From: Zantedeschia hybrid cultivar
Lineage: Eukaryota > Streptophyta > Magnoliopsida > Alismatales > Araceae
Length of the DNA: 64,000 nt
Direction of reading: 5' to 3'
NCBI GenBank assembly: GCA_030544215.1
Contig: JARZZO010000009.1
Location: 51,517,129 to 51,581,128 of the forward strand
The position numbers and the translations under genes are program-made. Positions 22,071-35,432 of this stretch are shown here, piece after piece. Position 1 is the first letter of the stretch, and every line of letters starts with the position of its first letter. The notes under the pieces were generated by a model. That model ran no database searches. It was not told the DNA's origin and saw only the letters and a program-made list of their open reading frames with translations.

Positions 22071-22158
22071 AATAAAACTAGATAAACAAAGTCCATATCT
22101 TGTTTTAGTTAATCTGAATATCTGCTAATTTTCAATTCATTATCTCCTGTAGGCGAGA

Positions 22159-25100
22159 ATGTCGCAGTATAACCCGTTGCGAGGCATACTTGATGTCAAC
22201 CATTTGACAGGCACCAATTACTCAGACTGGCTCAGAAACCTGAAGATAGTCCTCAGGTCTGAGCAGATTGCCTATGTCTTGGATAATGAACCTCCTGCTG
22301 AACCAGCATTGGATGCTCCAGAGGAGGAAATGATAGCATATGAAAAATAGAAGGAAGATTCTACTATAGCCCAATGCTACATGTTAGCCTCTATGAGCAA
22401 TGAGTTGCAGAGGCAACATGAAGAGATGGATGCTAGATCCATCATGCTCCATTTGAAGGAACTATTTGGTGAGCAGAGCAGAATCGCATGATATGAGATA
22501 TCGAAGAATTTGTTCAAGACTCAGATGGCAGAGGGAACTTCAGTACAGAATCACGTGCTGAAGATGATTGAGTGGGTGGTGAGACTGGATACTCTTGGGA
22601 TTACACTTCCCAAGGAGATGCACACAGACCTCGTGTTGTCTTCACTTCTACCATCATATGCTCAATTCATCGTTAATTTTAACATGAACAAGATCCAGGC
22701 CACCTTACCTGAACTGCTGAACATGTTAAAGACTGCTGAAGGGAACCTTGTGAAGGATAAACCCCAAGTCCTCATGGTTGGTAAGACCAACAGAAAAAGA
22801 CTTGCAGTCCAAGCTTTTCGAAAGAATAAGAACAAAGTTCAGAGAAAGACAAAGGTTGCCAAGAAAGACAAAGGTAAAAGTGCTGAGAAAGGTGATTGCT
22901 TCTACTGTCACCAGAAAGGGCATTGGAAGAGGAATTGCAAAGAATACCTCAAGGACAAGGCTCAAGGAACTGTGAAGCAGCTGGACGTTTCAAGTATCTA
23001 TATGATAGATGTAAACTTGTCAATAAGAGATTGTACATCATGGGCATTAGATACTGGATGTGTATCTCATATCTGCAATTCTGTGCAGGCACTGACAAGA
23101 AGGCGTAAGCTGAGGACCGGCGAGGTGGAGCTGAGACTAGCTAACGGCGCAAGAGTTGCGGCGATCGCTGTGGGGACAGTGAAGCTCAAGCTACCATCTG
23201 GAGACACATTTTTATTAGATGAATGTTATTATGTACCTAGCATAATAAGGAATATCATTTCTATTTCATGTTTGGATAGAATTGGATACAATTTAAATTT
23301 TGGGAACAATAGTTGTTCAATTTATTTCGTAAATAAATTAATAGCTTCTGCTATTTTATCAAATGGTTTGTATCTATTGAATGTGTCTCATGATAATTTA
23401 TACATCGGTTCTTCAATTAATAGGAGTAAGTATGAAATGAACAAAGCCTAGTTGTGGCATTGTAGGTTTGGACACATTGGTGAAAACAGACTCCAAAGGA
23501 TGCATAAAGATGGATACTTGGATCTATTTGATTATGAATCATATGCAACATGTGAGTCATGTTTAATGGGTAAAATGGCTAAGTCTCCATTTAGTGGAAC
23601 TGGAGAACGAGCCAAAGACATATTAGAACTCATACATTCATATGTATGTGGTCCTATGTCAACCTAAGCCATTGGTGGTTTCTCATATTTCATTACATTA
23701 ACTGATGATTACTCAAGGTTTAGATATATATACTTATTGAAGTATAAATCTGAAGCCTTTGAGAAATTCAGAGAATTTAAGAATGAAGTAGAGAAACAAA
23801 CAGGAAAGAGTATAAAATCCATCTGATCTGATCGGGGTGGTGAATACTTAAGTACAGAGTTCATTAAATACTTAAAGGATAATGGTATCCTTTCTCCGCT
23901 TACACCTCCTTATACACCTCAGATGAATGGTGTATCAGAAAGGAGAAATCACACATTAATGGAAATGGTGCGATCCATGATGAGCATATCCAAATTACCA
24001 GTGTCCTTATGGGGATATGCACTTAGCTCGGCTATATATATCCTAAACAAGGTACCCAGCAAATCTGTTGAAACCACTCCATATGAGATATGGAATGGAA
24101 GGAAACCAGACCTTAAACATGTTAAAGTCTGGGGATGTCCTGCTCATATTAAAAGACATGACGCAGATAAGCTGGAATCCAGAACTGACAAATGCAGATT
24201 TGTGGGATATCCAAAGGAAACTTATGGATATTACTTTTATCATCCTGGCGAACGAAAGGTGTTTGTGGCCAGGAGAGCTGTCTTTCTGGAAGAAGATTAT
24301 ATTCTCCAGAAGGACAGTGGGAGTAAAGTAACACTGGAAGAAATTTCAGACCCACAAACTGGCAATGGTTCATTAGATGAACCGTCAGTTTCTAAACCTG
24401 ATCAAAATGATACACAGGAACCTCGTAGGTCTGAAAGAGTACCTAAACTACCAGAAAGATATGTGGGACATATTAATTTGGATGGTTCAAGGATACTCTA
24501 TAATGAGGTTGATGATTCTAAGACTTACCAGGAGGCCATTGAAAGTCCAGAGGCCGGGAAATGGCGGGAAGCCATGAATTCTGAAATACAGTCCATGTAC
24601 ATCAACCAAGTTTGGAACTTGGTGGATTTACCCGATGGTATGGTACCTATCGGCTGCAAATGGATCTTTAAAAGAAAGATCGGTGTAGATGGATGTATTG
24701 AGACTTATAAAGTAAGATTAGTGGCGAAAGGCTATCGTCAAAGACAAGGTGTAGACTATGACGAAACCTTTTCACCCATTGCTATGATTAAGTCTATCAG
24801 AATTCTTCTCGCCATTGCTGCCTACCATGATTATGAAATCTGGCAGATGAATGTGAAGACTGCCTTCCTCAATGGAAACCTTGAGGAGGAGGTGTATATG
24901 ATACAACCAGAAGGATTCACATCCAAAGAATCTCCAGACATGGTATGCAAGTTGCAGAGGTTCATTTATGGATTAAAGCAAGCTTCCCGAAGCTGGAACA
25001 TAAGATTTGATGAGGTGATCAAATCTTATGGCTTCATTAAGAATGAAGATGAGTCCTGTGTATACAAGAAAAACAGTGGGAGCGTAATCACATTTCTGGT

Positions 25101-26091
25101 TCTTTACGTTGACGACATCCTACTTATTGGGAATGATGTAGGAATGATGTCATCAGTAAAGATATGGCTGTCAAAGAACTTCTCCATGAAGGATTTGGGA
25201 GAAGCATCTTACTTATTCGGAATACGGATCTATAGAGATAGATCAAAGAAGATGCTAGCTTTAACCCAATCCATGTACATAGAAACCATTGTCAAAAGGT
25301 TTGGCATGGAAAATTCCAAGAGAGGTCTCATACCGATGAGACATGGAATTTCACTCTTTAAAGGTCAGTCTCCAAAGACACCTGAAGAGAGGGCAGTGAT
25401 GGATAAAGTCCCCTATGCTTCTGCCATAGGGTTCATCATGTATGCCATGCTATGTACCAGAGCTGATGTAGCATATGCTCTAAGTGTTACGAGCAGACAT
25501 CAAGCAGATACAGGTGATGAACACTGGAAGGCTGTGAAATGCATCCTTAAGTACTTGAGAAGGACTAAGGATCTATTTCTAGTCTATGGAGGAGGAGACT
25601 TAAAGCTGCAAGGATACACTGACTCAAGATTTCAGTTTGATCCTGACGACAACAAGTCAACATCAGGTTTTGTTTTCACACTCAACGGGGGAGCAGTAAG
25701 CTGGAAAAGTTCCAAGCAGGAAACCACTGCTGATTCGACAACGGAAGCCGAATATATTGCTGCTGCTGAAGCCGACCAGGAAGCTGTATGGATGAAGAAA
25801 TTTATCAGCGATCTTGGTGTGGTGGAAAGTATATCTGGTCCCGTCCCACTGCTGTGTGACAACAATGGGGTGATTGCTCAAGCAAAAGAGCCAAGGTCTC
25901 ATCAGAAGTCGAAGCACATTCTGCGGCGCTTTCATCTGATCAGAGAGATTATAGCTCGAGGAGATGTCATGGTGGAAAGAGTTCCCTCAGCCGACAACAT
26001 AGCAGATCTACTTACAAAGCCTTTGTCTCAGAATGTTTTTGAGCGTCACTTAGAGAATATGGGTATTTTGTATAAAAGTGATTGGCTTTAG
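22159..26091 (+). pseudogene. Copia 1 gag-pol, five in-frame stops
   Basis: A single frame of 1311 codons with no frameshift, interrupted by TAG 22348, TGA 22489, TAG 23449, TAA 23665 and TGA 23824. Domains in order: gag with start MSQYNPL; CCHC zinc knuckle (22897-22938); protease with LDTG (near 23047); integrase HHCC (from 23452) and catalytic core, with the Glu in NGVSERRN (23923 on); reverse transcriptase with YVDD at 25105-25116; RNase H from about 25612 to the end. Order PR-INT-RT-RH is diagnostic of Ty1-copia. 23923-26091 remains open (722 codons). Copia 3 and copia 2 carry related polyproteins. The protein cannot be made in full, so any mobility would need proteins in trans. Confidence 0.96.
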
Positions 26092-26092
26092 T

Positions 26093-26105
26093 CCAAGTGG
26101 GAGAT
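26093..26105 (+). other. Polypurine tract, copia 1
   Basis: AAGTGGGAGAT directly before the 3' LTR start TGTTAG, the usual plus-strand primer position in copia elements. Confidence 0.85.
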
Positions 26106-27658
26106 TGTTAGTATTAGATGGTCTCAAAGCCAATCCGATACTATGTACTTATTCAGATTATTAATAAATGGCAATAATTCATTGTATGTAATTAATTCGA
26201 TCTGTGTTTATCGTATCACGATAAAGTCCATGAATATGTGCAACAGTCTTCGGATTATGATGAGATCATAATTACGGGACCGAAGACTTATAAACACATG
26301 TTCTTAATTGTTCCTAGTCATAGGATGTTTGAGATAGGACATCGAACATCCGGATAGACTAGTATAGGTTACTTCTGCTCATATGATGAGGGTGACTGAT
26401 CTCATAAGTTACTTGTGTGAAGACACTATGCTGGACCTGTAGGTGCTCATTGGTGAATGAGTTCACTGAACTGATCCGACTATGAATCGCTGGATGGTAA
26501 TCATCTCACTGTTAACCAGCTCGATTCATTTGTCACGGTTGCGTGGATGATCCTTGGACCTGAGACTCCAAAGATATCTTGTTGGTAGGTTTCTGAGCTT
26601 TGACCTTGACGAACGAATCCCTAACCATGGGTTATAAATAAGTCAAGCGATCGGGTTCAGGGAAATGCCCTCGAAGGTAATTGTGTGTTCAATACGGGAT
26701 CATCCGCTTTCGGTAGTTTGAGAGAGAATGTTTTGGGAATGATGCGCTTAAAGTCCCTGGCCAAGGCGGACTCTGTAATCGATAAGGAGTTATCGGATTC
26801 AGATTAGCGGTATCTGATTCAAGTGAATTGACCAAATAGGGTTTAACAGTAAACCATGCCCTAGGTCGATTCGGGAACATTGCATGGATGAAGGATTATA
26901 TCCGCGTGCTAACCGATGACAGAAAGGTTCCAATAGAGGGTTGCGATAACCCCAGTGCCATCTAGGATCACGCGATGTTGCTTGGCATCCAACGTGATCG
27001 GCAGTCCATCCAAATTTATTGTGGGACATTAAATTCGGCTGATTAATTGAATATAAGGATATTAATTAATTCAGTGGGTCAGTAAAGGGTTACTGGACTT
27101 AATGGGCTATTAACTGGACTGGTATTTGGGCCTAGCGGGTCACACGCAAATGGTTTTCTAGTCGATGGATAATCCGACAGGATTTCGGATAAGTCTGGGT
27201 TTTTATGAAAAACCGCAAACTGACTTATTATAAAAGAACGGATTCTATGTCCGGGGCCAACAACCCTAACCTAGCCGTCATTCGTTCTTTCTCTCTTTCT
27301 TTCTCTTCTGGGCGTGCAGTTCCCGACTGCTCCGCCTTCCGTCCGACGGGAGATTCAGAATCCGCATGTCGCGGCGGATTACGCGCAGCCAGACGGGATC
27401 TACGAACGCCGTAGCGAGTGAGGAAATGAGGACGATCTATCGCGAGAAGAACCGCGTGGATACCGCTAGAGGTCGGGCATCTGTGCGACTTGCGGCATCG
27501 CTCCGACGGAACCGGAAAACGAACGCATATTCGAATCCGCGCAAGGTAAATCTGATTTACTCCGGTATTGTTTTGTTCATCGAAATGGGACGGATCCGAT
27601 CCCGAATAATTTATTCCGCTGCGTTTTTCGGTCGGATCCCGACACAGCGATCCCAACA
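26106..27658 (+). repeat. Copia 1 3' LTR
   Basis: 1553 bp, same length as the 5' LTR, ending GATCCCAACA and followed by the GTCAG duplication at 27659-27663. Confidence 0.96.
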
Positions 27659-27703
27659 GTCAGCGGCTCTTAGCCGCTGACAAATCTTTTTCTCCTTGTA
27701 GTG
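27659..27703. repeat. CACTA right subterminal repeats, part 2, and right TIR
   Basis: CAGCGGCTCTTAGCCGCTG palindrome, then ACAAATC and the terminal TCCTTGTAGTG (27693-27703), complementary to the left end. TTT follows. Confidence 0.92.
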
Positions 27704-28333
27704 TTTGAATCGAAAAGATTTTCTAAAGAAGTAAATTTATAAGTAAAATGGAAACAAAATTAGTCAGTTGGTATTTATTAAAATATTTTCAACTATTTTA
27801 AAAAAGAGTATTTGGTCTCATCCTATAGATGCCAAACGGGAACATGAAGAATTACCGAATTAACTTTTTCATTGGCAAACATAGGTAGGAGTCTATCCAC
27901 GAATGAGGAACGGTGGTATGAGAAAAAATATTCAAGATTGCCGAATCAGCAAATAAGCAACGTTTATTCAAATCTCCTCCTGATTAGAGGAAAAGGAATT
28001 GGATAGATCTTAATAGTATGTTTTTTATATTTTAATGCATCTTTGTAAAACAAACAAAAAATAATAATGGAAGACAACATGATCTACGCGTAGTCAAAGG
28101 ATTTTCTTCACATTCATAGGGTTGTCATAACTTTTTATTCTTTGTAATGTTAAACAATATCAACTTCTTAACTTTTATGTGTTCCTCCTTTTCTTTTCTT
28201 TTTTTCCTCTCAAGCCATTTATCTACCAAAGCTTTTCCATTATCCACCATGCATGTTCACAAACACGAAACACCCTTGACATAAATGAAACTAAATTTTA
28301 TCTTATTCAAAATTTGTACTCACTTGAATCAAA
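27704..28333. other. Unique flanking DNA between the two transposon nests
   Basis: AT-rich, no gene recognised. It ends in TCAAA, which matches CCAAA at 56784-56788 as the duplication around copia 3. Confidence 0.6.
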
Positions 28334-29688
28334 TGTTGGGATCGCTGTGTCGAGATTCGACCGAAAAACGCAGCGGAATAAAATATTTCGGGATTGGATC
28401 CGTCCCGTTTCGATTCACAAAATAAAACCGAAGTAAATCAGATTTACCTTGCGCGGATTCGAATCTGCGTTCGTTTTCGGGTTCCGTCGGAGCGATGACG
28501 CAAGCCGCGCAGGTGCTCAGCCTCTAGCGGTATCCACGCGGTTCTCCTCGCGATGGATCTTCCTCGCCTCCTCGCTCGATGCAGCGTTCGTGGATCCCGT
28601 CTGACTGCGCGTAATCCGCCGCGACATGCGGATTCGGAATCTCCCGTCAGACGGAAGGCAGAGCAGTCGGGAATTGAAGCGGAGCCTCCAGATGGCCGAC
28701 TTGTGTCGCACGCCCAGCACAGAGGAGAGAGAGAGAAAGAACGACAGTTAGGTTAGGGTTGCTGGCCCCCGACGTAGTATCCGTTCTTTTATAATAAGTC
28801 TGTTTGCGGTTTTTCGTAAAAATCCAAACTTATCCGAAATCCTGTCAGATTATCCATCGACATGAAAACCTTTTGTGTGTGACCCTCTAGGCCAAATTAC
28901 CAGTCCAGTTAATTACCCATTAAACCCAGTAACTCTTTACGGACCCACTGAATTAATTAATATCCTTATATTTAATTAATCAGTCGAATTTAATGTCCCA
29001 CAATGAATTTGGACGGGCTTCCGATCACGTTGGATGCCAAGCAACATTGCGTGATCCTAGATGGCATTGGGGTTATCGCAACCCTCTATTGGAACATTTC
29101 CGTCAACGGTTACCGTGCGGATATAATCCTTCATCCGTGCAATGTTTCCGAATCGACCTAGGGTATGGTTTACTGTTAAACCCTAGCCAGTCGATTCACT
29201 TGAATCAGATGCCGCTAATCTATATCAGATAACTCTTTATCTGATACAAAGTTCGCCCTGGCCAGGGACTTAAGCGCATCATTCTCGGAACATTCTCTCT
29301 CAAACTACTGAGAGCGGATGATCCCGTATTGAACACACAATTACCTTCGAGGGTATTTCCCTGAACCCAATCACTTGACTTATTGATAACCTATGGTTAG
29401 GGATTCATTAGTCAAGGTCAAAGTTCAGAAACCTACCAACAAGATATCTTTGGCGTCTCAGGTCCAATGATTATCTACGCAACCGTGACAAAAGAATCGA
29501 GCTGGTTAACAGTGAGGTATTTACCATCTAGCGATTCATAGTCGGATCAGTTCAGTGAACTCATTCGCCAATGAGCACCTACAGGTCCAGCATAGTGTCT
29601 CCACACAAGTGACTTATAGGATCAGTCACCCTCATCATATGAGCTGAAGTAACCTATACTAGTCTATGCAGATGTTTGATGTCCTTCT
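28334..29688 (-). repeat. Copia 3 3' LTR, truncated by copia 2 insertion
   Basis: Begins TGTTGGGATCGCTG and matches 55205 onward for about 1355 bp, stopping at ..GATGTCCTTCT where copia 2 begins. The missing end (equivalent to about 56558-56783) does not appear elsewhere in the window. Confidence 0.92.
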
Positions 29689-30896
29689 TGTTAGAATTGG
29701 GTGGCCTCAAAGCCAATCATTGTACATTCTAGTTCAGATTATTAATAAAGGCAATTATTTCTTCATTTATAGTTCTTACAAATTAACTATCGTAATGAAG
29801 GTCCGTAGACAAATGTATGGGATATTGAATCATGATGAGATCATGATAAGTGAGATCAATATCCTCAGTCATTTGTCTTAAACAGTTCTCGATCATAGGA
29901 TATTTGAGATGGACATTAAATATCCGATAAGATCGACACAAGTTATGTCTGCTCATATGATGAGGGTGAATGATCTCACATTCACTCGTGTGGTGACACT
30001 AAGACAAACAAGTGGGTGCTCATTAGAGAATTAGTTCACTGAACAGACCCAAATAAGAATTCCTGGATGGTAATTATACCTATTAGTCAACTAGGGAATT
30101 CAATCGTTGCAGTAGCACAGTTGGTCCTTTGATCTGAGTCACCAATGATATCTTGTTTGTGGACCATTGTATCTTGATTCTCTGACTCGTAGACTTTAAC
30201 CATTAAGTCCACCATAATCGGTCTTTCAGATACAGTGGAAAGCTTGCGAAGGTAATTGAGTGAACAACAAGGGATCACTCACTTTTGGTATAAGACTGGA
30301 GAGAGAATGTCCTATGGATGTGTACACAGAAATTCCTGGCCAGGGTCAAATGAAAGAGATGTCTTTCTAGATATTAACTGTGTACTGGAATCCATCTGGA
30401 TAATGCGATAGAGGGTTTGACTATAAAACCATACCCTTGCGTTATCGGGACATTGCATGAGTGAAGGATTATATCTGTGCGGTATCGGCAGACAGAAAGG
30501 TTCAATTGAAGGGAACAGTATCCCTTATATCTTATGGGATCATGAGGTAGTGTTTGGTGCTATTCATGATCAGAAGGCCAAGTGATTTGATCATCAGATG
30601 ATAATTCACTTGTTTATTAAATTAATCATTTAACATATGATGTTTAAATGTTAATTAATAAATATTAAACTCAAGAAACAGTTCTAAGTTTAATGGGCCT
30701 GCAACCGGACTGATATATGGGCCTAGAGGGTCACACACATAAGAGTTCTCGTCAGATAGTGAGAGATGTTAAATTCCATGCTTATCTGGGTTTTTATGAA
30801 AAGCCGCAGGATAAACATGAAGATTTAATGGAGAATTATCCAAGGCCAAACTCTTGGATAATCATGAGGATTAATCCTTGTGCTTATCCTTATTTC

Positions 30897-30904
30897 TATA
30901 TAAG
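30897..30904 (+). promoter_or_regulatory. TATA box of copia 2 LTR
   Basis: TATATAAG in the position equivalent to the TATA box of copia 1, just before the CT-rich start region. Confidence 0.5.
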
Positions 30905-31006
30905 GAGGGCCAAAGGAGAGGGGTAAAAAGTTGGTTGGACGAATTTTTACCCCAAATTCTCTCTCTCCTCTCTCTCTCTCCTTCTCTCTCTCTTGGAGTG
31001 GATATG

Positions 31007-33734
31007 TGTAACGACCCGCCATCCTATGACCGGATACCCGATCACTAAATGGATGTCGGCCCATTAACTACGGGTTCACACCCGGATCTCACACAGCACA
31101 TCTGGAGGAGTAAGTGCTAAACAAGGCTAAATATAACAATCACACGGACTACAAAGGTGTAACAAGTGCGCAGAAAGGAAGATAACAATGTCCGTATACA
31201 GTCCAACAATAATTACATGGTCCAACAAATTAATTAAGTACCGGCAGAAGGAAAGTACAACAACATCGGGGCATACCCCGGAACTGAGACAGCTGCTGGT
31301 CCGCACACCAAGAAGGCACCACACGCCACCACATGCCGCGAGGTCCACACCTGAAACCGCAGGGAGTGAGCCACACCAAAATTGGGCTCAGTAGGGATCA
31401 TCCGATCCCCTGCCTCCCACTCACACACCCACAAGTGCAACAACACGGATATATGGCAATTAAGTAAAGCAGTAAACACAGCACCCAAATCTGATAAGAA
31501 ACGTACGATAAGCAGTGTAGCAGGGACAGTTCTAAGTAACCCGAAGAACCCAACACAGAGTCACGTCTCACAGCCAAAGTCCACAAGCGACTGAACCACA
31601 CTGTCGACCGAAGTCAAACGTCGCCTCCCAACACTACCACCACTGCTCACGCCTGTCCACCCCTACAGTGTTTCGGGGCACTGTAGGGTGAGGCAGTGAG
31701 TCAAACTAGGACTAGCTGGGACCAGTGTACTGCCACTGCCCAGCTACGTGTGCACACAAGCAGTCTAGACTACTGTCCTACCAACCGGATTGCCTCCACG
31801 CTAGGCCTCAGCGCTTCAGGAGGGCCCTGGGGACCGGCGAACCCCCGAAAAGCCGAAGCTACAGGAACTACCCACAACCCTAACCTCCCGGGCTGCGTCA
31901 GGCCGAAGAGCTAAGAGTACCACTCGTAACCTTGATCAAAGGTCACATCAGGCCCAGTGGCTACAGGGGTAAAACAACTCCAACAGTACCACAACCAGCT
32001 CCACAGCAAGAAACGCGTCGGAAGCTGCCACGACAAACAGGGAAACCCCGACCCGCTGAGACCAAACAGCAACCCCTCGGATAGCGCACCGGCTACTCCG
32101 GCCCGACGGGCTCAAGGTGGTTCTGCTTCCCTCAGCCAAAGGTAAAACACAACATGTACCCCTTCTCCCACCGGTACGGCACAATGCCTCACAGACACCA
32201 TGACCCTGTCCCCATCGGTCCATAGTGACAAACGTAAACCAAAGTCATTCCGATCCACAGTCGTATAAGCACATACACACATATAACATGATGTAATTCC
32301 ACTCACGCAGAAGTCTTCTGTCTCAGTGTACAACGTAAAACATACATTGAACCGTCCCACAGTGAAACACATGTTAAAATCAAGGTTTATACAGCTCTGT
32401 CTTGAATCGCGTCGACCGAGGTCGACGCCATTCAAGACCCTCAAACAGGTTCATTAAAAGCCAGATTATTCATTGAAACGCGTCTACGTATGGAGTCGCC
32501 CTTTAAAATGCGTCCAAGTCCACAGACGCCATTCACACCGAAATTCCAGATTTGCAGACCCTCAGTCGGGGTGATTTCCTATCTAAATGGCGTCATGATG
32601 GCCTGACGTCCTTCTAAAAGGCGTCGTCCATCCATGACGTCATTTAGCGCCAGAACCCCAAACTCGTGAAACCTCGAACAGGGAGGTTTCTGCCCTAAAA
32701 GGCGTCGTACTGCCCTGGCGTCCTTCTAAAAGGCGTCGACCAGGCACAACGCCGTTTAGCGCCAGAAACCTGATTCCCTGGTTCGATCCGAGGGTTTCTC
32801 CCTTAACCCCAAATACCCCGAAAAAGCCCCAAAACAGAAGGGGGAGGAAAAGAAGTTCATCCACCACAAGTATGCTACAAATCCACATTCACGAGCATGG
32901 CCATACCCACAAGAACACCCCCTAAACATGCTCAATCTAGCCCAAAACACGTCATGTCACGCCAAAGAAAAGACGAGCAACACATGCAAGGTTCGTCCCC
33001 CTACCGGTTCTTGAACTCCTCCAAGCTCCGTGCCGCCGACCCGCCGCATCGCAGACCGCCGCCGGTACCCTCGAGGACGCCGCCACTCCGCCGGGACGTC
33101 GGCCGCCATCCGGAGAATGGAACGCCGCGAAGGAGGTGGTGGAGGTAGAGGTGAGAGGTAAGGAGGCTATGGAGTGATGGAAGAGGAAGAAGAGGAAGGG
33201 AAGGAAGGAAGGAGGGCGGAGGGAACGGAGAGGGCGAAGAGAGAGAGGGTGAAGGCGAAAATGAGGGAAAGAAGGGGAGGCTCGCGGGGTCAATCTGAAT
33301 CTAGCTAAAACGCGTCGATCGAGGCAGACGCCAATTAGTCTGACAGGACGGCCGTACTGACAGCGCTCTGAAACGCGTCGCTCACCGCGGACGCCGTTCA
33401 GACGACAGGACAGGACGTACTGACAGCGCTCTGACGCCGCACACTGACATCACAGAGGTCGCAGTCTGAATCGCGTCGACCAACCTGGATGCCGTTTAGA
33501 CGATGTGACAGGGGGCCGTACTCTCGCGGCCCGAAAACCCGCCCACGTGGCGCACACGTGGCACAACAGCAAGCAGACTTAAATGGCGTCCACACAACCT
33601 GACGCCTTTTGAAAGGCGTCGAGCAGTGCAGACGTCATTCAGTCTAAACTCTCAAGACCCCCCCTCAGGGTCCAAACCAGGAGATCCGGCCCGAACCCGA
33701 CCCGAATACAGAACCCGAAACCTCAGTCCTTACA
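31007..33734 (-). repeat. Solo gypsy LTR, 2728 bp
   Basis: Starts TGTAACGACCCGCC and ends ..CAGTCCTTACA, the reverse of the gypsy LTR at 37741-40174, but diverged from it. Flanks ATATG (31002-31006) and ATCTG (33735-33739) fit a 5-bp duplication with one change. It carries many short inverted GGCGTC..GACGCC modules (32395-32760 and 33300-33650). Confidence 0.9.
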
Positions 33735-34008
33735 ATCTGTCTCTCTCCGCGCATGGTGGATTTGAGATTTGGTCGGAGCACTCAAGTCAAGGAGGAAATT
33801 GCGTCTGCTGCGGGAACTCGTGTGGATACCTCTAGAGATCGTGCGCGTGCGCGATTACCGAGTCGGCATCATCCACGGGAGATTCGAAACCTCGCAAAGG
33901 TGAAGAACTGTTCTTCCCGCATTTATTTTAATGTCCGTTTTACGACCCCAGCAACCGATACAATGGAATCATTTTTATTTTCGCTGCGTTCATGGCGATT
34001 CCTAACAA

Positions 34009-34025
34009 TGGTATCAGATCCAGGT
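34009..34025 (+). other. Primer binding site, copia 2
   Basis: TGGTATCAGATCCAGG two bases after the LTR end. It matches the initiator-Met site except that AGAGCC is AGATCC. Confidence 0.85.
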
Positions 34026-34207
34026 TGTTGGTTCGGTCGTAAAACGGCATCGTTTTGCGTATTTTTCTCGTTATGCGTGAAGAACCCGTATTGTACGTGT
34101 TCTTGTGTTTAATCCGATTGAAAATGACAGAATAGTGTTCATATGACGAACACAAACAATTTGATTATTTTTCTGTAATTTTTCGGATTTTATTTGGGTT
34201 TTTCTGA

Positions 34208-35432
34208 GTTCTTCGTAGGACGACGAACGGGGTACTTTAGCGGCTTCGTACGCGATTCCCAAGTGTTGGAATGGCGGCCCGGATGTCCAGATCTCTTGGT
34301 GATAGTCACCTCTACGGATTGGGTATGAAGATCGGGGCCGGAGTGCCCTTGGAGGTCCTGAAAATCGAGCCCAAACTCGGATTTAAAACCCTGCAAAATC
34401 AGATTTTTGGAGGGGTTTTGGGCTTAGTTTTCACCTCACCGGAGGCCGACGGCGGCCCTGCCGGCGCCGGGAACGTCGCCGGCGCCGTGGGGCACCGCCG
34501 GCATGGCCGGTGCCGCCACCAGGGGGGGTGGCCGCCGGCGCCGCTGGCCTGCAACCGCAGCCGGGCTTGCAGATTAGGGCTCTGCTTGGGGAAGGGGCCG
34601 GTCGAACGCAGGTAGAGAGGGCCGGACCGCCCGGTCCCGACCCGGTCGGACCGGGCGGGGGCCGGGCGATGCCCTGGCCGAGCCAGGGTTCGACCCTGGC
34701 CGAGCCAGGGTTCGACCCTAGCCGAGCCAGGGCTCGGGTCTGGCTGGGCCAGACCCCCTGGCCGAGCCAGGGCTCGACCCTGGCCGAGCCAGGGCCCTGG
34801 GTCCGGGCCATTGGGCCCTAATGGGCTGGGCCCATTTTTAGATTTATTAAAAATTGTTTTTAATACCTGTTAAGCCCCATTAAACCCATTATTAAGCCCA
34901 TTTAAGCCCGTTTTAAAATTGTTTTAAAACAGTAAAATTATAGGAATAATTAATAATTGTTATTAATTACTTTTATGATTATTAATAGCTTATTAAAGTG
35001 TTTAATAACTGTTATTCAATTAAAGGGCTTTGTTATTAATAGGGTGTTAGTTAATTATCTAAAATTATTTTAGATAATTAATTTCCCTGTTAAATTAATT
35101 AGTTTAAAATTATTTTAAGCTGATTTCATGCATAACTTGATTACATTTTTCTGTTCAAATTGTTTGAATTAGTATTTATCTTAACTAAATAGTTTAGTTA
35201 TTTAATTTGTCAATAATGTTTTGAATATTATTGATAATGGTGAAATAAATGTTATTTCGAAAACTAATTGGTATTATAATTTTATATTTATAAAATTTAA
35301 TACCAAACTGCAATTATGTGATGATTGTGATGCATGTGATGTGTTTTATGGTGGGATGATCATGGACTTAGTATTTTCATGTGATGAATGATGTGAATGA
35401 ATGCGATGCTTATTTCATTTGGTATTTTAAAT
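34208..35432 (+). other. Copia 2 leader, upstream part
   Basis: An imperfect inverted repeat GTTCTTCGT..ACGACGAAC (34208-34228) corresponds to the palindrome of copia 1. A GC-rich block (34260-34840) follows, with a 22-bp minisatellite CTGGCCGAGCCAGGGTTCGA.. in about six copies at 34674-34800. The remainder to 35432 is AT-rich without features. Confidence 0.65.

Larger units (their letters stand above)
18170..27658 (+). mobile_element. Copia 1: full-length Ty1-copia retrotransposon (9489 bp)
   Basis: Two LTRs of 1553 bp each (TG..CA ends), GTCAG duplications, an initiator-Met primer site, a 2.4-kb leader, one gag-pol frame and a purine tract. By-eye comparison of the first 660 bp of the LTRs shows about 19 differences (about 3%). 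At the rice rate of 1.3e-8 per site per year that would be roughly 1 million years; this is an estimate only. It is inactive by itself because gag-pol has five stop codons. Confidence 0.97.
9846..27703 (+). mobile_element. CACTA (En/Spm-type) DNA transposon, non-autonomous, with nested insertions
   Basis: The left end reads CACTACAAGGAAGACAGG and the right end ..TCTCCTTGTAGTG, an 11-bp perfect terminal inverted repeat CACTACAAGGA. Both ends then carry many subterminal copies of TTGTCAACGGCT/AGCCGTTGACAA in both orientations. TTT at 9843-9845 and at 27704-27706 is the 3-bp target duplication expected for CACTA. Removing two solo LTRs and copia 1 leaves roughly 5.3 kb. No TNP2/TNPD transposase or TNPA frame is visible in it, so movement must have relied on an enzyme from elsewhere. 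The interior holds GC-rich leader-like sequence, a gene-like exon, a (CTAT)n block and 372-bp tandem repeats. Strand is arbitrary. Confidence 0.92.
29689..34007 (+). repeat. Copia 2 5' LTR, split by a gypsy solo LTR
   Basis: Parts 29689-31006 and 33740-34007, about 1586 bp without the insertion. Starts TGTTAGAATT and ends GATTCCTAACA. A TATATAAG at 30897-30904 followed by a CT-rich stretch marks the likely promoter; the gypsy LTR inserted about 100 bp downstream of it. Confidence 0.9.
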
